Source of the DNA: Microbacterium sp. KUDC0406
GTDB lineage: Bacteria; Actinomycetota; Actinomycetes; Actinomycetales; Microbacteriaceae
DNA: 64,000 nucleotides
Assembly (NCBI RefSeq): GCF_021582875.1
Contig: NZ_CP091138.1
Location: 2,356,001 to 2,420,000 of the forward strand
Direction: 5' to 3'
The notes under the pieces are model-generated. The model was not told the DNA's origin. It searched no databases and saw only the letters and a list, made by a program, of their open reading frames with translations. Positions within the stretch are counted from its first letter, which is position 1, and each line of letters opens with the position of its first letter. Positions 38,149 through 46,517 of the stretch are shown in pieces. The translations under genes and the position numbers were made by a program.

Positions 38149-38236
38149 ATGTGTCCCCCATCTCCGATACCGACGCCCGCAGAGTCAGATATGAAGGCGC
38201 GCTGAGGCCGCAGGCAGAAGAGCCGCAGCGATTCCA

Positions 38237-38799
38237 TCAGGCGGGCTGCACCTCGATCGATGCGAAGAGCGCGGTGATGTCCTGCTCAGCCTCGTACAGC
38301 TGAGCACCGCTCTCGACGAACACGTCGACGTACAGCAGCATCCCGTCATGCCGCCCGATCTGCCTTCGCAGTGCGATCGTGCCCTCGTCCAGCGGGATCA
38401 GCAGCACGCAGTCGACCGCTTCCGTGAACGCGGTGCCTTCGATCTCCGAGATCGTCTGGACCATTCCCCCGCGCCTGCGAGCGCGAACGCGTCGAGCGGC
38501 TCCGACACCAGCGCCCCTTCGAGCTGCACGGCACTCAGATGAGCGACGACCCCGACCCCGCCGATCGACGGAAGCCACCAGAAGCGCTCCAGCACACCCG
38601 GCAACGGGGGCGTCGACCGCACGATGGCGAGAGCGCTCTCCGCGACGGCGGTGCGCACAGCCACCGGGGCTTCTTCGACCACACGGTCCTGCGCGACCTC
38701 CGCGGCCCACGCGACGTCGTCGCCGAACCCGTTCCAGGGGAACTCCGACGGGACGGTCAGCCAGGCGGTCTGATCCGGCCGGGCCCGGTACGAGGTCAT
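38237..38799 (-). CDS. T7SS-cassette accessory protein B2 (apparent -1 frameshift at about 38465)
   Basis: About 187 residues. N-terminal MTSYRARPDQTAWLTVPSEFPWNGF and, after a CCCCC run at 38466-38470 that seems one base short, MVQTISEIEGTAFTEAVDCVLLIPLDEG through YEAEQDITALFASIEV. ATG overlaps the stop of the preceding accessory gene (ATGA). Soluble alpha/beta protein without known motifs. Its end, a beta-strand then helix, resembles the neighbour at 38796 and the cassette A gene at 33738. Function unknown. Confidence 0.65.
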
Positions 38800-39377
38800 G
38801 CGCGCCACCGGAACGTCTCGACGATCGTGTCGGCGAGTTCGACGAGTCCCGCGACCAGATTCGGATCCGTGTCGTCGAGGGTCGTGATCGAAGCCGACAC
38901 GATCATCCCGCGTCCGTCACCGGGAATCGGGAGCGGGATGCCGTAGTCGACCTGCCGGCCGATGACCTCTTTGAGCTCGTCCTTCCCCCGCCGTTCGCTC
39001 TCGGCGCGCAGAACACGGCCGATCACCGTGTCGAACGACTCGAGCCGGCCATGAGCCATGTCCCGGAACGAGGATTCGAAGTCGACCCCGGGACGCGCAC
39101 GATGCTGGATCAGCGCGAACGACATCGGCAGCGGCGCGGAATCCTCAGCGACGGGAGCATCCGGCAGATAGACGGCCCCGACACGCCGGGTCTGCAACTG
39201 CTTCCACTGCTGATTGATCAGCATGCGGGCCTCGAGATCGAGGTCCGGCCGCCCCAGCGCCCGGATCTGGGCCGACATCCGCGCGGTCAGCGCCTTCCGA
39301 CCCTCGTCATCGACGAAGTAACGCGACCACCCTGGCGGGAAGAGGATGCTGAAGCCGCCGGGTTCCTCATCGCTCAT
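38796..39377 (-). CDS. T7SS-cassette accessory protein B1
   Basis: 193 residues, intact. N-terminus FSILFPPGWSRYFVDDEGRKAL, middle APLPMSFALIQHR, then VDYGIPLPIPGDGRGMIVSASITTL and a last helix LVELADTIVETFRW. No signal or membrane helix. Shares the strand-helix layout and several positions with the cassette A accessory protein (33738-34389), so probably a paralogue. Overlaps the upstream membrane-protein gene by 11 bases. Confidence 0.78.
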   Translation of the reverse strand: MSDEEPGGFSILFPPGWSRYFVDDEGRKALTARMSAQIRALGRPDLDLEARMLINQQWKQLQTRRVGAVYLPDAPVAEDSAPLPMSFALIQHRARPGVDFESSFRDMAHGRLESFDTVIGRVLRAESERRGKDELKEVIGRQVDYGIPLPIPGDGRGMIVSASITTLDDTDPNLVAGLVELADTIVETFRWRA

Positions 39378-39876
39378 CGTCAGCGTCCATTTCCGTCCAC
39401 AGCGGAAGTCCCTCTCGTGCGCGTGCGCGATCGGAGCGATAGGCGATCACACCGGCGACGACGAGCAGGATCACCAGGACCGCACCGTCCGTGCACGCCG
39501 CGACCCAGCGCAGCCCGGAACTCGGATCGACGGGCGAGGACCAGGCGAAGAAGAAGGATGCGGCCGTGGCCGCGGCGGTCGCGGAGAACGCACCCACCAC
39601 ACGCCCCGCATCCGTCAGCCTCGCCAGAGACAGCACGGGGACGACCATCAGCACGCCGAGTGCCGACACTGCCAGCATCAGCCACCCCGGCAGGACGAAC
39701 AGCGGATAGTCCAGCACCGCGCCCCAGATCGGCGCCCCCTTCGCCGCGACCTGACCGCCGGTGAACAGCAGCGAAGCCACGAGGAACACGATCAGGACCG
39801 CCGCCTGCAGCATCCTCAGTAGCAGGTAGGCGGTGGTGAATCTCTTCTGCAGGTGCGCGCGATTCGAAGCCATCAT
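39367..39876 (-). CDS. Four-helix membrane protein, cassette B
   Basis: About 169 residues starting MMASNRAHLQKRF; a Met one codon later or a nearby GTG would also serve. Four hydrophobic helices (LLRMLQAAVLIVFLVASLLF, LFVLPGWLMLAVSALGVL, GAFSATAAATAASFFFAW, AVLVILLVVAGVIAY) and a charged C-terminal tail ending DADDER. No family recognised. Its place directly after the effector-like gene suits an immunity or membrane-insertion partner, but this is unproven. Confidence 0.75.
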   Translation of the reverse strand: MMASNRAHLQKRFTTAYLLLRMLQAAVLIVFLVASLLFTGGQVAAKGAPIWGAVLDYPLFVLPGWLMLAVSALGVLMVVPVLSLARLTDAGRVVGAFSATAAATAASFFFAWSSPVDPSSGLRWVAACTDGAVLVILLVVAGVIAYRSDRARAREGLPLWTEMDADDER

Positions 39877-39895
39877 CACCCAGCGTAGGGCCTGA

Positions 39896-41143
39896 TCACC
39901 ACGGTGCCGTCGCGGCTCCGTACCCTGTGAGCCCGGCCGCACCGGTCCAGTTCACCGCATTGAGGAATTGGGTGAACCTGCCGGGGAGACTCCCCGCCGT
40001 CTGCGTGACGAAGTTCTGCACGGCGGGATTCGACGCCCAGCGGGAGCCGTTCATGGTGGTCAGGAACCGCTGGATCTGCTGCGCCTCCGGACCGCCGTTG
40101 ACGATGGTCTTCAGCGGATTCACGAACATCCCGGGCCGAGGGAGATTGTGCATCGACCGGAACGGCGCGGCCATCCACTGGAACGGCTTGCCCCAGGTGG
40201 AGGGATGCAGCAGGCGCATCCGCGGGATCCCGGAACGGATCACCGAGGTCACCACTCCGCGCCCGCCCTTGACCACCGCGCCCAGCGCCGGCGCGCCCTT
40301 GGACAGCACCTTGCCGATGCCGAACGGCAGCAGGCTGACGGTCGCGATGATCACCTCGGTGAGCGTGGCCCGGCCGTCGGCGTACTTGAGCAGGGTGAGG
40401 CCGAGGCTCAGCACGGTGAGGCCCAGGATGATCCCGGCCAGCAGACCCGTGAAAGGTGCGCCGATGATCAGCGCCACCACCGTCAGCACGATCAGGACGA
40501 CGGAGATGACGGTCAGCAGATCGTCGACGAACCCCCAGAATCCATCACCGTTGTCGGCGGCGTCCATCGCCTTCTGCACGCCGTCGACCGCGTCGTCATA
40601 AGCATCTGACCAGGTCCCGAAGACGTGGTCGAAGGAATGCCACTGGCTGTTGCGCTCCGCCTCCGCTGCGGAGAGAGAGCCCGCTGCGGCGTCCGCTGCC
40701 CCGGATGCCTCGTCCTTCTCGGTCTGAGTCGGCTCGTCCTCCCAGGGCCACTGGTGGTCGAGGGAGGACACCTTGCGGTCCGCCGTCTCCTTCGCGTCGA
40801 GGGCGTCCTGGTAGTCGTTCTCGGCGTTCCGGACCTCTTCCAGATGCAGGTCGAGCCAGTTCTGCGCCGTCCTCAGCGCGTTGGCATAGGTGCGCAGCGC
40901 CTTCCCCGTGCCCTCGTAGCGCACGGCAGCATCCGACAGGTCGCCGGACGAGTCCTTCGCCATGTCGCCGAGCTTGTCGGTGCCCTTGCTCTTGTGCACG
41001 CTGGAGTCGCCGATCTCGGTCAGCAGGTCGGCGGTCTCGGACATCGTGCCGGCGAGAGTGACGAACGCCTGCCCGTCGTCCCAGATCGTCGTCGGGTTGC
41101 CGTCCAGTGGACGGAGCTCATTCTGCGTGAACGGTGATCTCAT
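39896..41143 (-). CDS. Putative T7SS effector: helical secretion-signal domain, membrane segments, unknown C-terminal domain
   Basis: 415 residues. N-terminal ~200 residues are helical (LRPLDGNPTTIWDDGQAFVTLAGTMSE..., then Ala/Asp-rich coiled stretches) like the effector at 34880. There are hydrophobic helices at about 215-265 and 275-295, then a basic C-terminal 120 residues (MRLLHPSTWGKPFQWMAAPF...TGYGAATAPW) with no known catalytic motif. ATG overlaps the stop of the WXG100-like gene (ATGA). The pair copies the layout of cassette A with a different end domain, as expected of polymorphic toxins. Toxicity is not shown. Confidence 0.75.
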   Translation of the reverse strand: MRSPFTQNELRPLDGNPTTIWDDGQAFVTLAGTMSETADLLTEIGDSSVHKSKGTDKLGDMAKDSSGDLSDAAVRYEGTGKALRTYANALRTAQNWLDLHLEEVRNAENDYQDALDAKETADRKVSSLDHQWPWEDEPTQTEKDEASGAADAAAGSLSAAEAERNSQWHSFDHVFGTWSDAYDDAVDGVQKAMDAADNGDGFWGFVDDLLTVISVVLIVLTVVALIIGAPFTGLLAGIILGLTVLSLGLTLLKYADGRATLTEVIIATVSLLPFGIGKVLSKGAPALGAVVKGGRGVVTSVIRSGIPRMRLLHPSTWGKPFQWMAAPFRSMHNLPRPGMFVNPLKTIVNGGPEAQQIQRFLTTMNGSRWASNPAVQNFVTQTAGSLPGRFTQFLNAVNWTGAAGLTGYGAATAPW

Positions 41144-41475
41144 TGCGCAGTCGCCTTTCCGACGGAGACGTCAGCGGTACTGGTCGGCGTCTCCATGCCG
41201 TTCGCCGTATCGGTGTCCCACTGATTCCATCCGTCGATGATGCCGGTCAGTTGCTTGAGGATCTCATCGAGATTCTTCTGCAGCTTTCCACGGTTCGACT
41301 TCCAGTCGTCCTCGAAGTCGGAGACCTTGCTCCGCAGGCCGGACCGGCCATCCGGGCGACCGATGGCGCTCTCGAGCGTGTCGTTGGTCGCCGCCGCCGC
41401 CTCGAACGCGTCGACCGAGGCCTGCAAACCGCTCTTCGCGGTGCGCAGCCGCTCCAAGTCGAGCATGACGTCCAT
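41140..41475 (-). CDS. WXG100-like partner protein, cassette B
   Basis: 111 residues: two Leu/Ala-rich helices with a central VSDFEDDWKSNRGKLQ segment, plus a 25-residue polar tail (WNQWDTDTANGM...). Strong GGGGGAG site before the ATG; a Met three codons in is also possible. Like the cassette A partner (36449-36730) it directly precedes, and is coupled to, a large effector-like gene. Confidence 0.78.
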   Translation of the reverse strand: MDVMLDLERLRTAKSGLQASVDAFEAAAATNDTLESAIGRPDGRSGLRSKVSDFEDDWKSNRGKLQKNLDEILKQLTGIIDGWNQWDTDTANGMETPTSTADVSVGKATAQ

Positions 41476-41539
41476 CGCGCTCCCCCTTCACATTGACTGT
41501 TCTCGACACACGACCCCGCGGCGGCCGCGGAGTACAAGG

Positions 41540-41558
41540 GGCCGACCGCAGATCGGCC
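41540..41558 (-). terminator. Hairpin between esx copy 2 and the downstream cassette genes
   Basis: GGCCGA...TCGGCC within a larger imperfect AGGGG/CCCCT frame, 25 bp after the esx stop. Same position as the hairpin after copy 1, although the sequences are unrelated and it lies outside the exact repeat. Confidence 0.4.
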
Positions 41559-41579
41559 GACCCCTCAGCAGACTCGTTT

Positions 41580-41972
41580 CGGCTCAGCTGCCGGCGAGCT
41601 GCTGGTCCAGGTCCTGGATCGCACGCATCATGCCCAGCAGCGACTCGGACATGTCGTTGATACCGTCCACAGCCTGCTTCAGACCCGTCGTCAGCTCACC
41701 GTAGCCCTCACCGAACTTGCCCGACGCGTGCTGCGTCTTGAAGTCCTCACCCAGCAGGTTGTCCACCTGCCCCTTCAGAGTGTCCAGCTGACCCTGAATG
41801 TCATCACGAGCCTGCGACAGCGACGACGCCACCTGCTCCATCTCCGCATAAGACGCACCGAAATCGGCCATCGTCAACACCTCCAGTAAACGGTTGGACC
41901 GGACCACCCCGGCCCGACACCAACAACCCTACGAGACCCCGCAAGAAACCGTCCATGGGCACAACTACCCAT
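41580..41972. repeat. 393-bp exact direct repeat, copy 2 (esx gene plus leader)
   Basis: Identical to 36958-37350, same orientation, offset 4,622 bp. Its left end in transcription terms coincides with the first base of the eccC stop codon, so the leader begins right at the ATPase gene end. Confidence 0.97.
41584..41871 (-). CDS. WXG100/Esx-family secreted protein, copy 2
   Basis: 95 residues, base-for-base identical to copy 1. It begins 101 bp after the FtsK-type ATPase gene ends, with GGAGG before the ATG, and is the usual esx neighbour of an EccC/EssC gene. Helical hairpin with a GEDFKTQHASGKF turn. Being identical, the two copies can supply one shared pool of Esx protein for both effector cassettes. 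Confidence 0.92.
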   Translation of the reverse strand: MADFGASYAEMEQVASSLSQARDDIQGQLDTLKGQVDNLLGEDFKTQHASGKFGEGYGELTTGLKQAVDGINDMSESLLGMMRAIQDLDQQLAGS

Positions 41973-44900
41973 CAACCGCCGAGCCGCTCCCCCTCGACGA
42001 CCGGCAGCTGCACGGTCACCGGCCGGCCGTTCTGCACGAAGATGCCGCGGCCGTCGGGGAAGTCGCTGCGCTTGACCTTCGGGAACGGCACCTTGAACAC
42101 CGCGTCGCCATCGAAGGCGTCCGGCTTGAGGATGATGCCCTTGCGGCCGGCCTTGAAGTCGCCGATGAAGCCGAACCCGCTGGTCACCTGGGTCACATCC
42201 GCGTCGCCGATCAGCAGGTGGTCGCTGCGGTTGATCGCCTGGAACATCGCCTTCATGTCGCGCTCGGCGGGGCCGTCCGCGAACTGCGGGACATCCTCGA
42301 CCACGACCAACATCCGCACCGGCACTGACTCGTCGCCCGCGATCTCCGTGATCTCCTTCGCCAGCTCCTTCGCGTCGTCCGGGGTGACGGCGCTGCGCGT
42401 CCAGTCCGCCCATTCCTTCAGCACCGCACGGCGCCCGCCGAAGTGGAACAGCTTGACCTCGGGGTCGAAGCGGCGCACCGAGGTGATGATCGCCTTGAGC
42501 GCGTTGGTCTTGCCCGACAGCGGAGGGCCGGCGACCACGAACGTGCCGACCGGGTCGAAGCCGCGTGCGGCGAGCGTATCCTCCGCGACGCCGAGCACCG
42601 GCATGTCGTCGGCGCGGTCCGGCAGATCGCGCAGCGCGAGCCTGGTCGGCAGCGAGCCGATCTCGGCCACCTCGCGGGCGCCGGCCGCACGCAACTCGAC
42701 CGCGAGCTGCTCGAGCAGCTTGGTCTGCTCGGCCACGTTCGGCGTTCCGCCGAGCGTGGCGATCTGGGTCTCCAGCCCGTCGACGATCGCGCGCCCCGGG
42801 GCGGAGCGCTCGTCGAGCACGTCCTTGGGAGCGTTCAGCATCGCGTAGCCGGTCTCGTCCGCGAGCCGCAGGACGACGCGTCGCGAGACGTTCGCACTGA
42901 CCGCGGTGGGCACGGAACCGGCACGATCGGCGCTGGCGGTCACGTGCACGCCGAGCGGACGGCCCTCGCCGAGGATCCGCATGAAGGTCTGATAGAACGG
43001 CATCCTCGCGGTGGTCGACTCCCATTCGGAGCGGAACTGCGGGAAACCGTCCACGAGGAACAGGATGCGCGGCTCGGAGCGTCCGGTGATCTCGCGGTAC
43101 TCGGTGAGGCTGGCCGCATTGGCCGCGCTGAACCTCTTGCCGCGGTCATCCAGGATGCGCGCGAGCGAGCGCAGGATGCGCTGCACGCGCTCGGCGTCGT
43201 CACCGGAGATGATGGACCCGACGTGCGGCAGGGTCTCCAGGCTCTTCAGCGCGCCGGATCCGAAGTCCAGGCCGTACACCTCGACCTGCGACGCCGCCCG
43301 GTACCCGGCGGCGATCGCCAGCGTGCGCAGCACCGTCGACTTGCCGGCGCCGCTGGTGCCGTAGATCAGCAGCGAGCCGTCCTTGTCGGGGTGGAAGTAC
43401 GCGGGCTCCTGCAGCTGCCGCTCGGGCACGTCCTGCTTGCCGATCAGGATCTGCCCGTCGCCGAGCACCGGCAGGTCGCGCAGGTCGACCGCCTGCTCCA
43501 GGTCGTCGAGCCACGGCCGGCGTGGCGCCGGGATGGATGCCTGCGCCGCGGCCCTCACCAGCGTCGCGACGATACGCTTCTGGTCGTTGGGACCGAGGTC
43601 CTCGTCGTGCGAATCCGATTCGGGCGCCTGCTCGGGCTCCCAGAGCTGGATGGAGCCGAACCGCAGCTCGGCGACCTTCACGTCGGCCGCCTGCACCTCG
43701 TCGCTCGACCAGCCGCCGGCATACGCCGACTGGAACGGCACGAGGCGGCCCGGACCGGTCTTGGCGATGCCGCGCCCGGGGATCGACGGCGAGAAGCTCG
43801 CCGCGACCGGGTCGTCCACGACGTCCTTCGAATCCGACTCGTCGGCCATGCGCAGCGCGACGCGCAGGTTCGTGTTCGCCCGCAGGTTGTCCTTGATCAC
43901 GCCTGCGGGGCGCTGCGTCGCCATGATCAGGTGGATGCCGAGCGAGCGGCCGCGCTGGGCGATGTCGACCACCCCGTCGACGAACTCCGGAACCTCTCCG
44001 GCGAGCGCCGCGAACTCGTCGATCACGAGCACGAGCGCGGGCGGCGTCTCGGGGTCGCGACGCTTCTCGAGCTCGAGCAGGTCCTTGGCCTTCTTGCGGT
44101 TGAACAGGTGCTCGCGGTGATGCAGCTCGGCGCGCAGGCTGGTGAGCGCACGGCGCACAAGGTGCGGGCTGAGGTCGGTCACGAGGCCCACGGTGTGCGG
44201 CAGGTCGACGCAGTCGGCGAAGGCCGAGCCGCCCTTGTAGTCCACGAACAGGAACGTGACGCGATCGGGGCTGTGCGCAGCGGCCATGCCGAGCACCCAG
44301 GCCTGCAGGAACTCCGACTTTCCGGCACCGGTGGTGCCGCCGACCAGGGCGTGCGGCCCCTGCAGTCGCAGATCGAGCGTCATCGCATCGGTCTGCGACT
44401 GCCCGATGATGGCGCGCAGATTGCCGGCCTTCTTCAGCCGTGGCTGCGGGGCGCCGGAGCGATCGATGATCGTGTTGTTCTGCCGCCAGCGGTCGATGAC
44501 CGCGTTCGGGTCCTCGGCGAGGTCGCCTCCGACCAGCGAGAGGAACATCACCGAGTTCGGGATGTCGGACGAGTCCTCCACCACGGTGCTGGAGTCCACC
44601 ACCGGCGCGAGTCGCTTGGCGAGCATCGTCATGTAGGCGTGCGAGACGCCCTCGACCCGGACCTCCCGATGGTCGCGGCCACTGCGCACCGTGCCGATCC
44701 TGGCGGCGTCCAGCCCCGTCGTGACGTCGAGGAACGTGCGGCACACGGCGGGGAGCGCCTCGACGACCGGTGCGACGAACAGGCCGTACACGCCGACGTC
44801 GGCGCCGCGCTCGAGCACCTGGGTGAGACGCGCGCGGTCGACGGGAGCATCGTCGGTGACGATCACCAGCACCGCGGTCTGGCCGGGGAAGGTGGCTTCC

Positions 44901-46486
44901 TCGGCGGCGCGCTTCACATCGGTGCCGTACTGCATCGGATCCCAGTCGTCGCCGTACGGCGGACGAGGCGCGCTGGCCGCCTTCGACCGGCGCATCACGA
45001 TCTCCTCGAGTCCGCTGAGCAGCGCGCCCGCCGTGGAGGCGGAGTCGGCGAGCGGCATCTCCTTGAACGGGTTCCGCTCGCTGGAGGTGTGCGGCAGCCA
45101 CTTCAGCCAGTCCAGCTCCTGCGCCCAGCCGGGTTCGGTGAGCGCGACCGTGACGAGCTCGTTCGGGGAGTGCATGCCGAACAGCTGCACGGCGAGTCCG
45201 CGGAGCGCATCGGCGGCGAAGGCGGTGGGCCCGGCGACGCCGAGGGAGCCGACGCTCTGCAGCGACTCCAGCACGGGGACGTCGTCGATCATGCGATAGC
45301 GCTCCTCGAGACGATCCACGCGCTCGACGAACTCGGGCAGCGCCTCCGGCGTCTCGGTGCGCTTGATGATGGTGCGGGAGCGGTCGGTGCAGGTGCCCAG
45401 CCGCACGGCGAGGAAGTTCCAGTGCTCGGGGCGGCGCGTCCACAGCATCGGCCCGAGACGCATCGCCTCGTCGAAGACGACGCCGACCGGCGGCACCTCG
45501 TTCTGCCGCACCTCGCGCTCCAGCGGCACCGCGTTGTACAGCCTCTCCTCGAGCCGTTCGTACTGCTGCTCGAAGAGCTCGGACTCCTTGCCGAGGCGCT
45601 GGCCGAGGTTGGTCCGCTGCGAGATGAAGTTTCCGAACATCATCATCGGCGAGGCCGCCGCCATCAGCAGCGAGAGGACGCGTCCGGTGACCGACCACAT
45701 CGTGACGGCGAGCAGGATCGGCGCGACGAGCATCGGCCAGGGGAAGAGCCGCTGCACCTGGTCGCGCGGGTACCGCGGCTCGTCGAGCTCCTCGCCGACG
45801 AAGCGCGCCTCGACACGGGGACTGCGGTTGAACAGCAGCGCGCCGCCCCGCTCCAGGATCGGGTCGGCCTCGGCTGCGGAGCCGTCGTAGTCGCCGACCA
45901 GGTGCACCACGAGCTCGCCGTCGCCGATCGTGAACGGCTGGCCGGGGATGACCCGCAGGCGCTGCACGAGACCGCCGTCTACGAGGATGCCGTTCGCGGA
46001 GTTGAGGTCGACGACCTCGACGAAACCGGGGCCGATCTCGATGCGCGCGTGACGCTTCGACACCAGGGGGTCGGAGAGATGCACGTCGCTGGAGGGATCA
46101 CGGCCGATCGTGAAGTGGCCGTGCGGGAGCGGGAACTCCCGCCCCGCCGCCGGCCCGCTGAGCGCGGTGAGCAGTGCGACCGGACGCGCGCTGCCGAAGC
46201 CGGTCGCGACGCGATCAGGACCGAGGTTCACGACCTCGGCGAGGAAGCCCGAGCCCAGCGGTGCGTCGCCGACGACGAGATCGGGGTTGAGCACCTCGGT
46301 GGAGTCGCTCGTCGGCGGCGCGACCGACAGCGTGAGGGTGTCACCGCTCCCGACGCGGATGCTGCGCTGCGGGTCGGCCACGGCGATCTGGCGAGCCACA
46401 TCGGCGACCGTCGCGGTCGAGTCCGTCATCACCACGATGTCGGTGAGCGGGGCGCCGGGACGGCGCAGGGTGAGCTTGACCCTCAT
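41972..46486 (-). CDS. eccC: EssC/EccC-type T7SS FtsK/SpoIIIE ATPase with ubiquitin-like and FHA domains
   Basis: 1504 residues, intact. Central motor of type VII secretion. Residues 1-90 resemble a ubiquitin/YukD-like fold. FHA domain at 117-195 (GRDPSSDVHLSD, SKRHARIE, NSANGI). Membrane hairpin at 247-290. Three FtsK ATPase domains follow. The first has Walker A GGTTGAGKS (716-724) and Walker B LVLVIDEF (818-825), so looks active. The second has GTSGAGKS (1043-1050) but LFLVDGF. The third has GPPLSGKT (1320-1327) but LVVVEDV, so both have weakened Walker B. The single chain with FHA is more like firmicute EssC than the split mycobacterial EccCa/EccCb. Follows RDD/FHA, kinase and phosphatase genes; esx copy 2 follows. 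Confidence 0.95.
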   Translation of the reverse strand: MRVKLTLRRPGAPLTDIVVMTDSTATVADVARQIAVADPQRSIRVGSGDTLTLSVAPPTSDSTEVLNPDLVVGDAPLGSGFLAEVVNLGPDRVATGFGSARPVALLTALSGPAAGREFPLPHGHFTIGRDPSSDVHLSDPLVSKRHARIEIGPGFVEVVDLNSANGILVDGGLVQRLRVIPGQPFTIGDGELVVHLVGDYDGSAAEADPILERGGALLFNRSPRVEARFVGEELDEPRYPRDQVQRLFPWPMLVAPILLAVTMWSVTGRVLSLLMAAASPMMMFGNFISQRTNLGQRLGKESELFEQQYERLEERLYNAVPLEREVRQNEVPPVGVVFDEAMRLGPMLWTRRPEHWNFLAVRLGTCTDRSRTIIKRTETPEALPEFVERVDRLEERYRMIDDVPVLESLQSVGSLGVAGPTAFAADALRGLAVQLFGMHSPNELVTVALTEPGWAQELDWLKWLPHTSSERNPFKEMPLADSASTAGALLSGLEEIVMRRSKAASAPRPPYGDDWDPMQYGTDVKRAAEEATFPGQTAVLVIVTDDAPVDRARLTQVLERGADVGVYGLFVAPVVEALPAVCRTFLDVTTGLDAARIGTVRSGRDHREVRVEGVSHAYMTMLAKRLAPVVDSSTVVEDSSDIPNSVMFLSLVGGDLAEDPNAVIDRWRQNNTIIDRSGAPQPRLKKAGNLRAIIGQSQTDAMTLDLRLQGPHALVGGTTGAGKSEFLQAWVLGMAAAHSPDRVTFLFVDYKGGSAFADCVDLPHTVGLVTDLSPHLVRRALTSLRAELHHREHLFNRKKAKDLLELEKRRDPETPPALVLVIDEFAALAGEVPEFVDGVVDIAQRGRSLGIHLIMATQRPAGVIKDNLRANTNLRVALRMADESDSKDVVDDPVAASFSPSIPGRGIAKTGPGRLVPFQSAYAGGWSSDEVQAADVKVAELRFGSIQLWEPEQAPESDSHDEDLGPNDQKRIVATLVRAAAQASIPAPRRPWLDDLEQAVDLRDLPVLGDGQILIGKQDVPERQLQEPAYFHPDKDGSLLIYGTSGAGKSTVLRTLAIAAGYRAASQVEVYGLDFGSGALKSLETLPHVGSIISGDDAERVQRILRSLARILDDRGKRFSAANAASLTEYREITGRSEPRILFLVDGFPQFRSEWESTTARMPFYQTFMRILGEGRPLGVHVTASADRAGSVPTAVSANVSRRVVLRLADETGYAMLNAPKDVLDERSAPGRAIVDGLETQIATLGGTPNVAEQTKLLEQLAVELRAAGAREVAEIGSLPTRLALRDLPDRADDMPVLGVAEDTLAARGFDPVGTFVVAGPPLSGKTNALKAIITSVRRFDPEVKLFHFGGRRAVLKEWADWTRSAVTPDDAKELAKEITEIAGDESVPVRMLVVVEDVPQFADGPAERDMKAMFQAINRSDHLLIGDADVTQVTSGFGFIGDFKAGRKGIILKPDAFDGDAVFKVPFPKVKRSDFPDGRGIFVQNGRPVTVQLPVVEGERLGG

Positions 46487-46517
46487 CGTTCATCCTCTGA
46501 TGTGTCTGGGCGGGCGA

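Noticed and set aside
36958..41972. The esx duplication as a composite transposon
   Set aside because: No transposase, inverted termini or target-site duplication; the repeat ends coincide with gene and leader boundaries.
33738..46486. Prophage or genomic island
   Set aside because: No integrase, attachment sites, tRNA boundary or structural phage genes; base composition and codon use look like the rest of the window.
46483..46517. Uncorrected RDD protein frame ending with ATGA overlap to eccC
   Set aside because: That frame is Arg-rich and lacks the FHA domain, which is perfectly conserved in the neighbouring frame ending at 46518.
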